Source of the DNA: Piscirickettsiaceae bacterium NZ-RLO1
GTDB lineage: Bacteria; Pseudomonadota; Gammaproteobacteria; Piscirickettsiales; Piscirickettsiaceae
Reading direction: 5' to 3'
NCBI GenBank assembly: GCA_001644975.1
Contig: LVCQ01000002.1
Coordinates: 1-55,147 of the forward strand
Length of the DNA stretch: 55,147 nt
Made by a program: the position numbers and the translations under genes. Below, one piece after another: positions 1 through 8,426 of this stretch. The notes under the pieces are model-generated. The model was not told the DNA's origin, did no database searches, and saw nothing but the letters and a program-made list of their open reading frames with translations. Position 1 is the first letter of the stretch; each line of letters opens with the position of its first letter.

Positions 1-425
1 TGTATACGTTTGATCGAATTAAAGATATTTTTTCAGAGTTAGATATTAAACTGCATCCTGAAAACTACGTTCATCAAAAAAATATTAAAAAATCAATTTC
101 ACGCGATCAATCCTTAATGCTATTTGACAGTACAGCGGAATATGCGCCAACAAGCTCGACCCTTTTTACTTCAGTCTATCGATATCGGCCTTTTCCAACA
201 CTAGTGTATGATAATACACAACAATGCCATATTGATATTGCTGAAGAGCAAGACGCTGATACCGACTGTTTTTTTGATGCCACAGAAGAGTTTTATGAAA
301 ATTTAGAAGAGAGCCTTGAAGAAGTAGCAGCCTGCACAGCTCATCAAGCAGAGGCGGCTGATTCTACCTTATTTTTACTACAGGTGAAAGCACCCCTTCT
401 ACAGACCCACAAGCCTTATCAATAG
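1..425 (+). CDS. 3' end of an unknown protein, start outside window
   Basis: The reading frame is open from base 3 to the TAG at 423-425, so the gene begins upstream of the window. The methionine codon at 117 is internal: the 38 codons before it read as ordinary coding sequence. The visible 140 residues hold an acidic stretch (many Glu and Asp in the middle) and no motif I recognise. There is no signal peptide or membrane segment in the visible part. A strong hairpin terminator follows 33 bases after the stop. I do not know the function. Confidence 0.6.
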   Translation, partial: YTFDRIKDIFSELDIKLHPENYVHQKNIKKSISRDQSLMLFDSTAEYAPTSSTLFTSVYRYRPFPTLVYDNTQQCHIDIAEEQDADTDCFFDATEEFYENLEESLEEVAACTAHQAEAADSTLFLLQVKAPLLQTHKPYQ

Positions 426-457
426 CCTCTCCTGCCAGCAAACAATAACGCACAAAA

Positions 458-479
458 AAAGCCGCATAAGTGCGGCTTT
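458..479. terminator. Bidirectional hairpin terminator
   Basis: A perfect 9-bp stem (AAAGCCGCA / TGCGGCTTT) with the 4-base loop TAAG lies between two convergent genes. It is preceded by an A-tract and followed by TTTC, so it can work in both directions. It would end the plus-strand gene at 425 and the minus-strand gene at 510. Confidence 0.8.
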
Positions 480-509
480 CTATCACGTTATTATCTTAAT
501 TATTACAAA

Positions 510-1046
510 TTATAACACTTCCTCAGCCACTGCTGTCGACGTTGTCGCGGTAACCGCTTCATGACCACGACGCTGCACCGCACCATGACTATGAATCTCG
601 ACCGCCACCTCATTTTGACCGGTTTCTGGCTGCACAGAATGTGGGCCAAGATTCATCATCGCGCCAAAAGTCTGCGTTGCTGAAATAAAACAAATAAATG
701 CAAATAGTTCAGCGATTTCAGGCTCTGAGAAATACTCACTTAATTCAAGAAAATTATCATCATTAATTGTGCGATGATCATAAGCGACCTGACGCGCCAG
801 CTCAACGGCCATCTTTACCTTTGGATCATCATGCTCATCACTTGGCAACCCGCGTGCCATACCCAGCTCATAACCATGATCATGTGCAAGCACACGACGC
901 ACTTCCTCTTTTAAAGATTCGCTCAAGCGGCCTTCTTTAACAATTTCCTTTTGTAATCTCAACCACTTCTCTTTGATTCGCGGATTATGCCCCAACAATC
1001 GTTGCAAAGGGCTATTTCCTACTGCGGAAAAAGAAATACGGGCCAT
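510..1046 (-). CDS. Carboxymuconolactone decarboxylase (CMD/AhpD-like) family protein lacking the CxxC
   Basis: The protein is about 178 residues. The segment from the SLKEEVRRVLAHDHGYELG region through DDPKVKMAVELARQVAYDH to the FAFICFISATQTFGAMMNL region follows the pattern of CMD-family proteins, in which helices carry a redox CxxC (usually GC-x-YC). Here that place reads HDHGYELG, so both cysteines are gone and thiol peroxidase chemistry is unlikely. The start is the second ATG (1046), because GGAGGT sits just before it; the ATG at 1058 overlaps that Shine-Dalgarno. The tail is rich in Ala, Thr and Val with no known motif. The gene is monocistronic and ends at the shared terminator. Confidence 0.7.
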   Translation of the reverse strand: MARISFSAVGNSPLQRLLGHNPRIKEKWLRLQKEIVKEGRLSESLKEEVRRVLAHDHGYELGMARGLPSDEHDDPKVKMAVELARQVAYDHRTINDDNFLELSEYFSEPEIAELFAFICFISATQTFGAMMNLGPHSVQPETGQNEVAVEIHSHGAVQRRGHEAVTATTSTAVAEEVL

Positions 1047-1144
1047 ACCCACCTCCATCCATTATAAATAAACCATCCTGAACCTACAGCCTACAAAGGC
1101 AAGTGCTAAAGGTCAACAGTCTTAATCGCTGCTATCTGGCGTAT

Positions 1145-2311
1145 TTAGTTAAACTCACCAATAATTTTTTCAAGAATCGACACCATCAAATCCGCTTCAG
1201 CTTTAGTTAAAATCAACGGTGGTGCTAAACGAATCGTATTTCCTGCCGTGACATTAAAGACCAAACCCTCTGCCATCGCCGCCGCACGCAATGCTGCACA
1301 AGGTTTATGCATTTCAATGCCTATCAATAACCCTTGGCCACGTACATCAACGACCTTATCATTACCAGCAAATTTAGCACGCAGCTGTTCTTGCAAGTAA
1401 TGCCCGACTTCAGCCCCGTTCTCGATAACTTTATCGCTGATCATCGTCTCCAATACCATCGATGCAACACGACAAGCCAAGGGGTTGCCGCCATAGGTGG
1501 TACCATGCGTACCGACTGTCAATAAATCAGCGGCTTTACCACGCGCCAAACATGCTCCAACCGGAAAACCATTGCCTAAGGCCTTTGCTAGAGTCATCAC
1601 ATCCGGCACACTGTTTGAGTGCTGAAAGCCAAACATCTTGCCCGTACGGCCCACTCCACTTTGAATTTCATCCAATATCATCAGTAAGTCATTGTCATCA
1701 CAAATACGACGAATTTGATCAAGAAAATCAGCAGGCGGCACATGCACCCCGCCTTCACCTTGCACCGGCTCTGCCATAATCGCGACAACATTCGCATTCG
1801 CCTTAACGATTTTTTCAAGGACGTCACTGTCACCAAACGGCGCATAGATAAATCCTGGCATCAATGGCTGAAAGCCTTTTTGAATATTAATATTCCCAGA
1901 TGCCGTAATACAGGCCATCGTCCGCCCATGAAAGCTTTTTTGCATGGTAATGATAACAGGGTTGTCAATGCCCTTTTTCTGGCCAAAAAGCCGCGCAATC
2001 TTAATTGCCGCTTCGTTCGCCTCTGCTCCAGAATTTGCAAAAAAAGCTTGATCTAAACCTGAAAGCTCAGCAAGCTGCCCTGCCAATTGCTCTTGTTCTG
2101 GAATTTGAAAACCATTCGAAACATGCATTAATTGAGCTGCCTGCTGTTGTAGCACCGCTGTTATTTTCGGGTGGCTATGCCCTAAACTACACACTGCAAT
2201 CCCCGCCAGGCCATCTAAATATTTCTTCCCTTGCTCATCCCACAACCAAACACCTTCACCTTTAGTAAAAGCAACCGGCTGACGATTATACGCTGGCATT
2301 AAATGTGACAT
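1145..2311 (-). CDS. argD: Acetylornithine / succinyldiaminopimelate aminotransferase
   Basis: This is a 388-residue class III PLP-dependent aminotransferase. It transfers an amino group between glutamate and N-acetylglutamate semialdehyde in arginine synthesis, and ArgD enzymes often also serve the succinyl-DAP step of lysine synthesis. Visible features are the N-terminal GEGVWLWDEQGKKYLDGLAG region, NSGAEANEAAIK (phosphate binding), LDEIQSGVGRTG (the PLP Asp) and TLAKALGNG, whose Lys near residue 242 should carry PLP. Length is normal for the family. The ATG at 2311 follows GGGAGAGAAG. It stands alone, 98 bases from the CMD-family gene. Confidence 0.93.
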   Translation of the reverse strand: MSHLMPAYNRQPVAFTKGEGVWLWDEQGKKYLDGLAGIAVCSLGHSHPKITAVLQQQAAQLMHVSNGFQIPEQEQLAGQLAELSGLDQAFFANSGAEANEAAIKIARLFGQKKGIDNPVIITMQKSFHGRTMACITASGNINIQKGFQPLMPGFIYAPFGDSDVLEKIVKANANVVAIMAEPVQGEGGVHVPPADFLDQIRRICDDNDLLMILDEIQSGVGRTGKMFGFQHSNSVPDVMTLAKALGNGFPVGACLARGKAADLLTVGTHGTTYGGNPLACRVASMVLETMISDKVIENGAEVGHYLQEQLRAKFAGNDKVVDVRGQGLLIGIEMHKPCAALRAAAMAEGLVFNVTAGNTIRLAPPLILTKAEADLMVSILEKIIGEFN

Positions 2312-2411
2312 ACATCTTCTCTCCCTAACCTAAATCTATTCAATCAAAAACCAAGATCAATAATTTTTAAAATACCGATCCATGCTAACTTGAATAAAAT
2401 ATCTAGGCAAC

Positions 2412-2437
2412 GCTGCTTCGCAGCATAATTTTTTTTT
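2412..2437 (+). terminator. Terminator-like hairpin upstream of nrdA
   Basis: GCTGC-TTC-GCAGC forms a 5-bp stem with a 3-base loop, followed by ATAA and a run of nine T on the plus strand. It reads as an intrinsic terminator for plus-strand transcription but has no gene before it. It could block antisense transcription out of argD or end a short transcript. The rest of the 306-base argD-nrdA gap is AT-rich and holds the nrdA control region. Confidence 0.4.
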
Positions 2438-2492
2438 ACTCTGTCAAGACTTTTTTTTTCTTAAAAAGGCGATTAGAATCCTTGTCTATATT

Positions 2493-2560
2493 TTGACTAT
2501 GTCAGCACAAAAATACCAGATATAGTGGATAGACAATTTTAAAAGCACAATATATTCTTA
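2493..2560 (+). promoter_or_regulatory. nrdAB control region: possible NrdR boxes and promoter
   Basis: Two AT-rich imperfect palindromes at 2515-2530 (ACCAGATATAGTGGAT) and 2545-2560 (GCACAATATATTCTTA) resemble the NrdR consensus acaCwATATAwwGTGt, with about 10 and 12 of 16 positions. They start 30 bases apart, close to the three-turn spacing usual for NrdR pairs. A TTGACT at 2493-2498 could be the -35 element, but no good -10 lies at 17 bases, so the promoter itself is uncertain. NrdR control of class Ia operons is established; its use here is inferred. Confidence 0.4.
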
Positions 2561-2617
2561 AATATAGAGAAACACACAACCAAACATCAAACCTACTAAA
2601 ACTTAAAAGGAACCCGA

Positions 2618-5416
2618 ATGCAAAGCCACCTGACAGACAGCCCAGAGATGCCTGATTTTCGTGTGATTCGCCGCAATGGCAACATTGTTGGCTATAATCC
2701 GGATAAAATCAAAGTTGCCGTGACTAAAACATTCCTTGCTGTAGAAGGTGAAGAAGCAAGTGGCTCCAGCCGCATCCACGATATTACTCAACAACTGACT
2801 GATGTTATTACCGAGACCTTTATTCGCCGTATGCCTCAAGGCGGCACGATTCATATTGAAGATATCCAAGACCAAGTCGAACTCACTTTAATGAGAACAG
2901 GTGAGCATAAAGTTGCACGTGCTTATGTCCTCTATCGTGAAGAACATCGCAAAGCCCGTCAAAGTGCCGAAGCCATCAACCAATCAACGCCACCTAAAAG
3001 CACACTGAATGTCACCTTAAAAGATGGCACACAAGCCCCTCTAGACCTCGCTCGCTTACACACACTAGTCACTGAAGCCTGTGCTGACCTTGCCCATGTT
3101 GATGCGAACCTCATTTTAAATGACATAGAAAGAAATTTATTTGATGGTGTGCCTCTTCATGAGGTCACACATGCTTTAGTCATGACTGCACGGCCCTTAG
3201 TTGAACAAGAGCCTAATTACTCTTATGTTACCGCTCGCCTCCTTATGGACCAACTCCGTACTGAGGCACTGTCTTTTACCGGCATTGCAGAAAATGCCAC
3301 CCATACTGAAGTCACCGAGCTCTACCCAAACTATTTTAGAGCCTATATCGAGCAAGGCATCGAGCATCACTTATTAGATGAAAAATTACATCAGTTTGAT
3401 TTAAATCGCTTAGGCCAAGCCCTACAAGCCGATCGTGATTTACAGTTTACTTATTTAAGCTTACAGACTTTATATGACCGTTACTTTTTACATGTTAAGC
3501 AAACACGCTTTGAATTACCCCAAGCGTTTTTTATGCGGGTTGCCATGGGTCTGGCCTTAAATGAAGATGACCCTAACACACGCGCTATTGAGTTTTATAA
3601 TTTACTGTCCTCATTTGATTACATGAGCTCAACACCGACGTTATTTAACTCAGGAACCTTACGCTCACAATTATCAAGCTGTTATTTAACTTATGTACCC
3701 GACGATTTAGAGAATATTTATGGGGCCATCAAAGATAACGCCCTACTGTCTAAATGGGCCGGCGGCCTGGGCAATGACTGGACCTCAGTCCGTGCAATGG
3801 GTGCGCATATTAAAGGCACCAATGGTAAATCGCAAGGTGTAGTGCCTTTTTTAAAGGTCGTCAATGATACTGCCGTTGCAGTGAATCAAGGCGGTAAGCG
3901 CAAAGGCGCAGTATGTGCTTACCTTGAAACCTGGCACTTGGACATCGAAGAGTTTGTCGAATTACGTAAAAACACCGGTGATGAGCGTCGTCGTACCCAT
4001 GATATGAACAGTGCCAACTGGGTGCCTGACTTATTCTTAAAACGAGTATCTGAAGATAAAGAATGGACCTTATTCTCCCCAGATGAAGTCCCTAACTTAC
4101 ATGATCTGTATGGCCGTGCCTTCGAAGAAGCCTATGAGGCGTATGAAGAAAAAGCCAAACGCGGCGAGATTCGCAGTAAAACGCTTTCAGCTACGGGGCT
4201 CTGGCGTAAAATGCTCGGCATGCTCTTTGAAACCGGTCACCCTTGGATTACCTTTAAAGATGCATGTAACCTGCGCTCACCGCAGCAACATGCCGGTGTT
4301 GTTCACAGCTCTAATTTATGCACAGAAATCACCTTGAACACCTCGGTCGATGAAATCGCCGTCTGTAATCTTGGCAGTATTAACTTAATCGCCCATATTG
4401 ACGAGCATGGCTTAAACCTTGCTAAGCTCAAACACACTGTGACGACTGCTGTGCGTATGCTCGACAACGTCATTGATATTAATTATTACGCCGTGCCACA
4501 AGCACGCAACTCGAACCTTAAGCACCGTCCAGTTGGCCTTGGTATGATGGGCTTTCAAGATGCCTTGTATCAGCTAGGCTACTCATATAGTTCAGAACAA
4601 GCAGTAGAATTTGCCGACAGCTCGATGGAAGCGATCAGCTACTTTGCCATTGAAGCCTCGTGCAACTTGGCTAAAGAACGCGGTCATTATGAATCTTACC
4701 CTGGCTCACTGTGGGATCAGGGGATTTTACCAATTGATTCGATTGCGTTATTGCAAGAAGCCCGCGGTGAATATTTACAGCAAAATACCCAAACACGGAT
4801 GAACTGGGACGAGCTACGCCAAAAACTCAAACAGCATGGCATGCGTAACTCCAATGTGCTGGCCATCGCACCCACAGCAACGATTTCAAATATCTGTGGT
4901 GTTTCACAATCGATAGAGCCAACTTACCAAAACCTCTTCGTTAAATCTAATTTATCGGGTGAGTTTACCGTCGTAAATCCATATCTGGTACGTGAACTAA
5001 AAACACGGGGATTATGGGACAAAGTCATGGTCAATGACTTAAAATACTTTGATGGCAGCATTCAGCGCATTGAACGTATTCCAGCAGAACTTAAAGAGCG
5101 TTATCAAACCGCCTTTGAAATTGAGCCACGCTGGTTGATCGATGCGGCATCACGCCGCCAAAAGTGGATTGATCAATCACAATCCTTAAATTTATATATT
5201 GCTGAAGCATCAGGTAAGAAGCTTGATATCATGTATCGCATGGCCTGGTTGCGTGGTCTAAAAACAACCTATTACCTACGTTCTTTAGGTGCGACTGATA
5301 CAGAAAAATCAACAATTCATGATGCCAAATTAAATGCAGTCCAAAAACAAAATGACGCAACACCCTTAGCTCAAGTCTGCGCCATTGATGACCCAGACTG
5401 TGAGGCCTGCCAATAG
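2618..5416 (+). CDS. nrdA: Ribonucleoside-diphosphate reductase, alpha subunit (class Ia, double ATP cone)
   Basis: This 932-residue catalytic subunit reduces ribonucleoside diphosphates to deoxy forms. An ATP-cone occupies about residues 12-105, and a second, degenerate cone about 125-215, as in the long Pseudomonas-type NrdA; the E. coli protein is 761 residues with one cone. Active-site elements are visible: SSCYL (first redox Cys), SNLCTEITL (Asn, radical Cys and Glu), VCNLGSINL (second redox Cys) and a C-terminal CEAC pair for thioredoxin or glutaredoxin. The start follows AAAAGGAA. nrdB begins 58 bases downstream, clearly the same operon. Confidence 0.96.
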   Translation: MQSHLTDSPEMPDFRVIRRNGNIVGYNPDKIKVAVTKTFLAVEGEEASGSSRIHDITQQLTDVITETFIRRMPQGGTIHIEDIQDQVELTLMRTGEHKVARAYVLYREEHRKARQSAEAINQSTPPKSTLNVTLKDGTQAPLDLARLHTLVTEACADLAHVDANLILNDIERNLFDGVPLHEVTHALVMTARPLVEQEPNYSYVTARLLMDQLRTEALSFTGIAENATHTEVTELYPNYFRAYIEQGIEHHLLDEKLHQFDLNRLGQALQADRDLQFTYLSLQTLYDRYFLHVKQTRFELPQAFFMRVAMGLALNEDDPNTRAIEFYNLLSSFDYMSSTPTLFNSGTLRSQLSSCYLTYVPDDLENIYGAIKDNALLSKWAGGLGNDWTSVRAMGAHIKGTNGKSQGVVPFLKVVNDTAVAVNQGGKRKGAVCAYLETWHLDIEEFVELRKNTGDERRRTHDMNSANWVPDLFLKRVSEDKEWTLFSPDEVPNLHDLYGRAFEEAYEAYEEKAKRGEIRSKTLSATGLWRKMLGMLFETGHPWITFKDACNLRSPQQHAGVVHSSNLCTEITLNTSVDEIAVCNLGSINLIAHIDEHGLNLAKLKHTVTTAVRMLDNVIDINYYAVPQARNSNLKHRPVGLGMMGFQDALYQLGYSYSSEQAVEFADSSMEAISYFAIEASCNLAKERGHYESYPGSLWDQGILPIDSIALLQEARGEYLQQNTQTRMNWDELRQKLKQHGMRNSNVLAIAPTATISNICGVSQSIEPTYQNLFVKSNLSGEFTVVNPYLVRELKTRGLWDKVMVNDLKYFDGSIQRIERIPAELKERYQTAFEIEPRWLIDAASRRQKWIDQSQSLNLYIAEASGKKLDIMYRMAWLRGLKTTYYLRSLGATDTEKSTIHDAKLNAVQKQNDATPLAQVCAIDDPDCEACQ

Positions 5417-5474
5417 GCAGCCTCATGATATATAACACAGATAGATTAACTTTAAATCAAGATCAGGGGGCCTT

Positions 5475-6695
5475 ATGTCTTTAATCAATTGGGACGACTT
5501 TAGCACCGAGAATAATAACGACAGTACTGTTGCAAAAAAATCAGCGATTACAGCATCAGAACCTGCTGTTGCAGCCGCCGTAGTGCCTGTTACCGCCAAA
5601 GAAGAAGAGCTCACACAAGAAACCAATACCAGCGAGCATGAGGCTAACACGGGTCTAGAGGCTCTAGAAATGGGCGCAGCACGCGTCACAGTTGATGCGA
5701 AACAAATGATCAACTGCCGCGCTGATTTAAACCAGCTCGTGCCCTTTAAGTACAAATGGGCATGGCAAAAGTATTTAGATGCCTGTGCCAACCATTGGAT
5801 GCCAAATGAAATTAATATGGCTGCAGATGTTGCCTTATGGAAAGACCCCAATGGCTTAACCGATGATGAGCGGACTATTTTCAAACGTAGTCTTGGCTTT
5901 TTCTCAACGGCAGATTCCTTGGTTGCTAATAATTTGGTCCTCGCTGTCTATCGCCATATTACCAACCCTGAGTGCCGTCAATATTTATTACGTCAAGCCT
6001 TTGAAGAAGCACTACATACACATGCATATCAATATATCGTTGAAAGTCTAGGTCTTGATGAAGGCGAGATTTTCAACATGTACCGCGAAACACCCGTGGT
6101 TGCTAATAAATCTGCCTGGGTACTCAAACATACTCGGCACCTATCGAACCCTGACTTTAAAACCGGTACAACAGAAGCGGATCAACAACTATTAAGTAAT
6201 TTAATTGCCTTTTATGCAGTGACTGAAGGCATTTTCTTTTATGTTGGCTTTGTGCAAATGCTCTCTTTTGGCCGCCGCAACAAACTCACCGGTTCTGCCG
6301 AGCAAATCCAATATATTCTCCGCGATGAATCCATGCACTTGAACTTTGGTATCGATATGATCAATCAGATTAAGCAGGAGAACCCACACCTGTGGAGCAA
6401 TGAATTTCAGGAGAAAATGCAAGCGCTCATCCTTGAGGGAGTCGAGCTTGAAATCCAATATGCTCGTGATACCATGCCTCGCGGTGTCCTAGGACTTAAT
6501 GCCGCAATGTTTGAAGACTATTTAAAATACATCGCCAATCGCCGCCTAGCACAGCTTGGCCTCAAAGAACAGTTTGATGGCATTACCAATCCTTTCCCAT
6601 GGATGAGTGAAATTATTGACCTTAAAAAAGAGAAAAATTTCTTTGAAACACGTGTGACCGAATATAAAACCGGTGGCGCACTCAACTGGGACTAA
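5475..6695 (+). CDS. nrdB: Ribonucleoside-diphosphate reductase, beta subunit
   Basis: The 406-residue radical-generating subunit partners NrdA. Diiron ligands are visible: EALHTHAY (Glu, His and the radical Tyr, about residues 178-185), [10 protein letters not shown] (Glu) and ESMHLNFG (Glu and His). The first 70 residues are a low-complexity Ala/Val/Glu/Thr extension before the conserved [20 protein letters not shown] start of the fold. That makes the protein about 30 residues longer than E. coli NrdB. The start follows CAGGGGG. It is the second gene of the nrdAB operon. The gene after it is convergent. Confidence 0.96.
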   Translation: MSLINWDDFSTENNNDSTVAKKSAITASEPAVAAAVVPVTAKEEELTQETNTSEHEANTGLEALEMGAARVTVDAKQMINCRADLNQLVPFKYKWAWQKYLDACANHWMPNEINMAADVALWKDPNGLTDDERTIFKRSLGFFSTADSLVANNLVLAVYRHITNPECRQYLLRQAFEEALHTHAYQYIVESLGLDEGEIFNMYRETPVVANKSAWVLKHTRHLSNPDFKTGTTEADQQLLSNLIAFYAVTEGIFFYVGFVQMLSFGRRNKLTGSAEQIQYILRDESMHLNFGIDMINQIKQENPHLWSNEFQEKMQALILEGVELEIQYARDTMPRGVLGLNAAMFEDYLKYIANRRLAQLGLKEQFDGITNPFPWMSEIIDLKKEKNFFETRVTEYKTGGALNWD

Positions 6696-6712
6696 ACACT
6701 AAAAACCACATA

Positions 6713-6755
6713 CGCTTTAACCCTAGAGGCTATTTACTTATGCACGGTTAAAGCG
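6713..6755. repeat. Inverted repeat between convergent genes
   Basis: CGCTTTAACC at 6713-6722 and GGTTAAAGCG at 6746-6755 are perfect complements separated by 23 bases. The right arm lies inside the last codons of the minus-strand pseudogene. The stem lacks a T-run, so it is at best a factor-assisted terminator for nrdB, or chance. Confidence 0.35.
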
Positions 6756-7184
6756 CATGCCATGATAACCAAAGTTTTTTGCATTAGCACGAGCAAGCTT
6801 CACAGACATAAAGCCCACAGGAGAGACATAACACTTTCCTGTTGAGCTAATCCGCAACCAGCGCCATTTACCCTCTCCAGTGAAACCCACTCTCCCCGCG
6901 GCCTGTCGAGCGCTTTCTTCACTGGCAAAGCCTGCTTTCGCCACTTGGCAGCACATCATCTGCTCGAAAAAAATACCACTGCTCTGCTTTATCTGCCCCA
7001 ATAACGGCACTATCCTCTGCTACTTCACCCTCATAGCCAAACTGCTTTGCATGCTTTTAGCGGCCGTTTCTACTACAAAGCCTATTGGTGAAATTGACCG
7101 TTGCCCTGCTGTATCAATATGCAGCCAACGCCAACGCCCTGATTCGTCTTGAAAAAAGCTCCACTCTATCGCAGATGATGTCAC
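6738..7184 (-). pseudogene. Frameshifted YegP/DUF1508-like repeat protein
   Basis: Read across three frames of the minus strand, this is one broken gene with three copies of a short beta-rich unit. Copy 1 reads WSFFQDESGRWRWLHIDTAG, then ISPIGFVVETAAKS; copy 2 reads AKQFGYEGE, QWYFFRADD, GFASEESARQAAGRVGF; copy 3 reads GKWRWLRISSTG, SPVGFMSVKLARANAKNFGY. The units match the DUF1508/YegP style (W.ff.d..G.WRW....G..i..S..G+.s...A...a). Frame is lost once after TAAKS (near 7048) and again near 6945. A GTG at 7184 is the likely old start. Only a 90-codon 3' piece remains as a continuous ORF, and I doubt that it is functional. Confidence 0.6.
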
Positions 7185-7422
7185 CCTGATAACACCCTTA
7201 AAAATATTCGATTTTATTTTATTAAAATTTTAAAAAACAAATACTTTATTCGCTCGCATCGCTGTATAAATTTTTAATCAACATCAATTTAAGCGTTCAG
7301 CTTTCTCTTAAAGATAGCTTAAGAATAATTGATGTTTAATTTTTTTCTCACTTTACTTGATAAAATCATGTATTTTCGCCAAAATAGTTGAGTTTAAAAA
7401 TTAGAATAGATAGCAAGCATCA

Positions 7423-7584
7423 ATGACCCCATTTCAAAAACAATTCGGCGAATTTCTAGAAGCAGCACGGCAACAAAAAATCAGCGCACGCAAGCTCGCG
7501 GCTCAAAAAGCTAAGCCCCAGCCCAAAGCCGCTTCCAACGCACAGCTAGAGAGTCTTTTAGGACGTTTTAATAAAATTCCTTAG
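7423..7584 (+). CDS. Small basic protein, 53 residues, unknown
   Basis: An ATG-to-TAG frame of 53 codons (MTPFQKQFGEFLEAARQQ..., ending GRFNKIP) lies 34 bases upstream of phhB on the same strand. It is rich in Ala, Gln and Lys and looks helical. There is no clear Shine-Dalgarno, but amino-acid use is protein-like and the frame fills most of the gap before phhB. The 240 bases before it are AT-rich with no other gene. It may be a short leader-gene of phhB or a non-coding frame. Confidence 0.45.
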   Translation: MTPFQKQFGEFLEAARQQKISARKLAAQKAKPQPKAASNAQLESLLGRFNKIP

Positions 7585-7618
7585 CTACGCTTCTCCAAGG
7601 AAAATAAAGGAAAAACAC

Positions 7619-7906
7619 ATGAAACTAAACCAAGAGCAGACTCAGACAGCACTAGCAAAGTTACCCAATTGGCAGCAAGAGAATGATAAAATTACTCGAA
7701 CCATCCGTTTTCCGTTCTACCTTGATGGTATTCGCTTTGTAACTCAACTTGCCGAGCATGCTGAGCAGGTGCAACACCACCCTGACTTTGCTATTCATTG
7801 GTGCAATATTAAAATTGATCTTAGCACCCATGATGCTGGTGGTATCAGCCAAAAAGACATTGATATGGCTAAATACATTGAATCTATCTTGGCCAAATTT
7901 TTATAA
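7619..7906 (+). CDS. phhB: Pterin-4a-carbinolamine dehydratase
   Basis: This 95-residue protein dehydrates 4a-hydroxytetrahydrobiopterin so that the cofactor can be recycled, usually for phenylalanine hydroxylase. The family signature is visible: EQVQHHPDF (catalytic His-His-Pro) followed by CNIKIDLSTHDAGGISQKDI, where most homologues have YN.V...L.THDAGGLT..D. A WCN takes the place of the usual YN. Length is typical. AAGGAAA precedes the ATG. No phenylalanine hydroxylase gene lies beside it. Confidence 0.92.
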   Translation: MKLNQEQTQTALAKLPNWQQENDKITRTIRFPFYLDGIRFVTQLAEHAEQVQHHPDFAIHWCNIKIDLSTHDAGGISQKDIDMAKYIESILAKFL

Positions 7907-8062
7907 GCATAAAAAAGACACTCATTATTTATCATGAATTTTTGCTTTTTTATGAGCGGCTGCTATAAAACATAATAATAAATCATCGAAATCACAAAGC
8001 AGTGATTCCCACACGGATGATACCAAGGATGGGATGCTTTTAATTATCTTGAGGCTAGCAGC

Positions 8063-8392
8063 ATGACACGATCTGAGCTTATTGAATACATTGCAAAACG
8101 ACAAAATCAGTTTGATGATATAAAAATAGAGCAAATAGTCAGATTGATTCTGGACCAAATGGCTCAGTCACTTATTAAAAACCAACGCATTGAAATACGT
8201 GGGTTTGGTAGTTTTTCTCTACACAAGCGAGACCCACGCAAAGCGCGCAACCCTAAAACAGGCGAATCTGTCATCACTGAACCTAAGCATGCAATTCACT
8301 TTAAACCTGGAAAGTCCATGCGTGAACGTGTTGATCAATCTAAACATATCTATCCAATTCAAGAAGATAAAGATGATGATCATGACGATTGA
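8063..8392 (+). CDS. ihfB: Integration host factor beta subunit (HU/IHF family)
   Basis: The 109-residue DNA-bending protein has the complete HU/IHF fold: MTRSELIEYIAKRQ at the N-terminus, the beta-arm RGFGSFSLHKRDPRKARNPKTGE with the intercalating Pro in ARNPKTG, and HFKPGKSMRERV. The start and the RGFGSF...RNPKTG arm fit IHF-beta better than HU. It is about 15 residues longer than usual because of an acidic tail (QEDKDDDHDD), which could weaken DNA binding or mediate contacts. Upstream (7907-8062) is an AT-rich gap with a CATAAAAAAG/CTTTTTTATG inverted repeat but no clear promoter. Confidence 0.85.
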   Translation: MTRSELIEYIAKRQNQFDDIKIEQIVRLILDQMAQSLIKNQRIEIRGFGSFSLHKRDPRKARNPKTGESVITEPKHAIHFKPGKSMRERVDQSKHIYPIQEDKDDDHDD

Positions 8393-8426
8393 TTCAAAAA
8401 CAAGAAAACTGTTTTAACAAGCAGCG

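Noticed and set aside
117-425. A complete 102-residue gene starting at 117
   Set aside because: The frame is open to the left window edge and reads as protein before 117, so the start is outside the window.
6880-7152. 90-residue plus-strand ORF
   Set aside because: It lies antisense to the frameshifted YegP-like gene, whose repeats explain the sequence better.
7908-7954. CATAAAAAAG/CTTTTTTATG inverted repeat as a terminator for phhB
   Set aside because: The stem is nearly all A-T with a 27-base loop, too weak to call.
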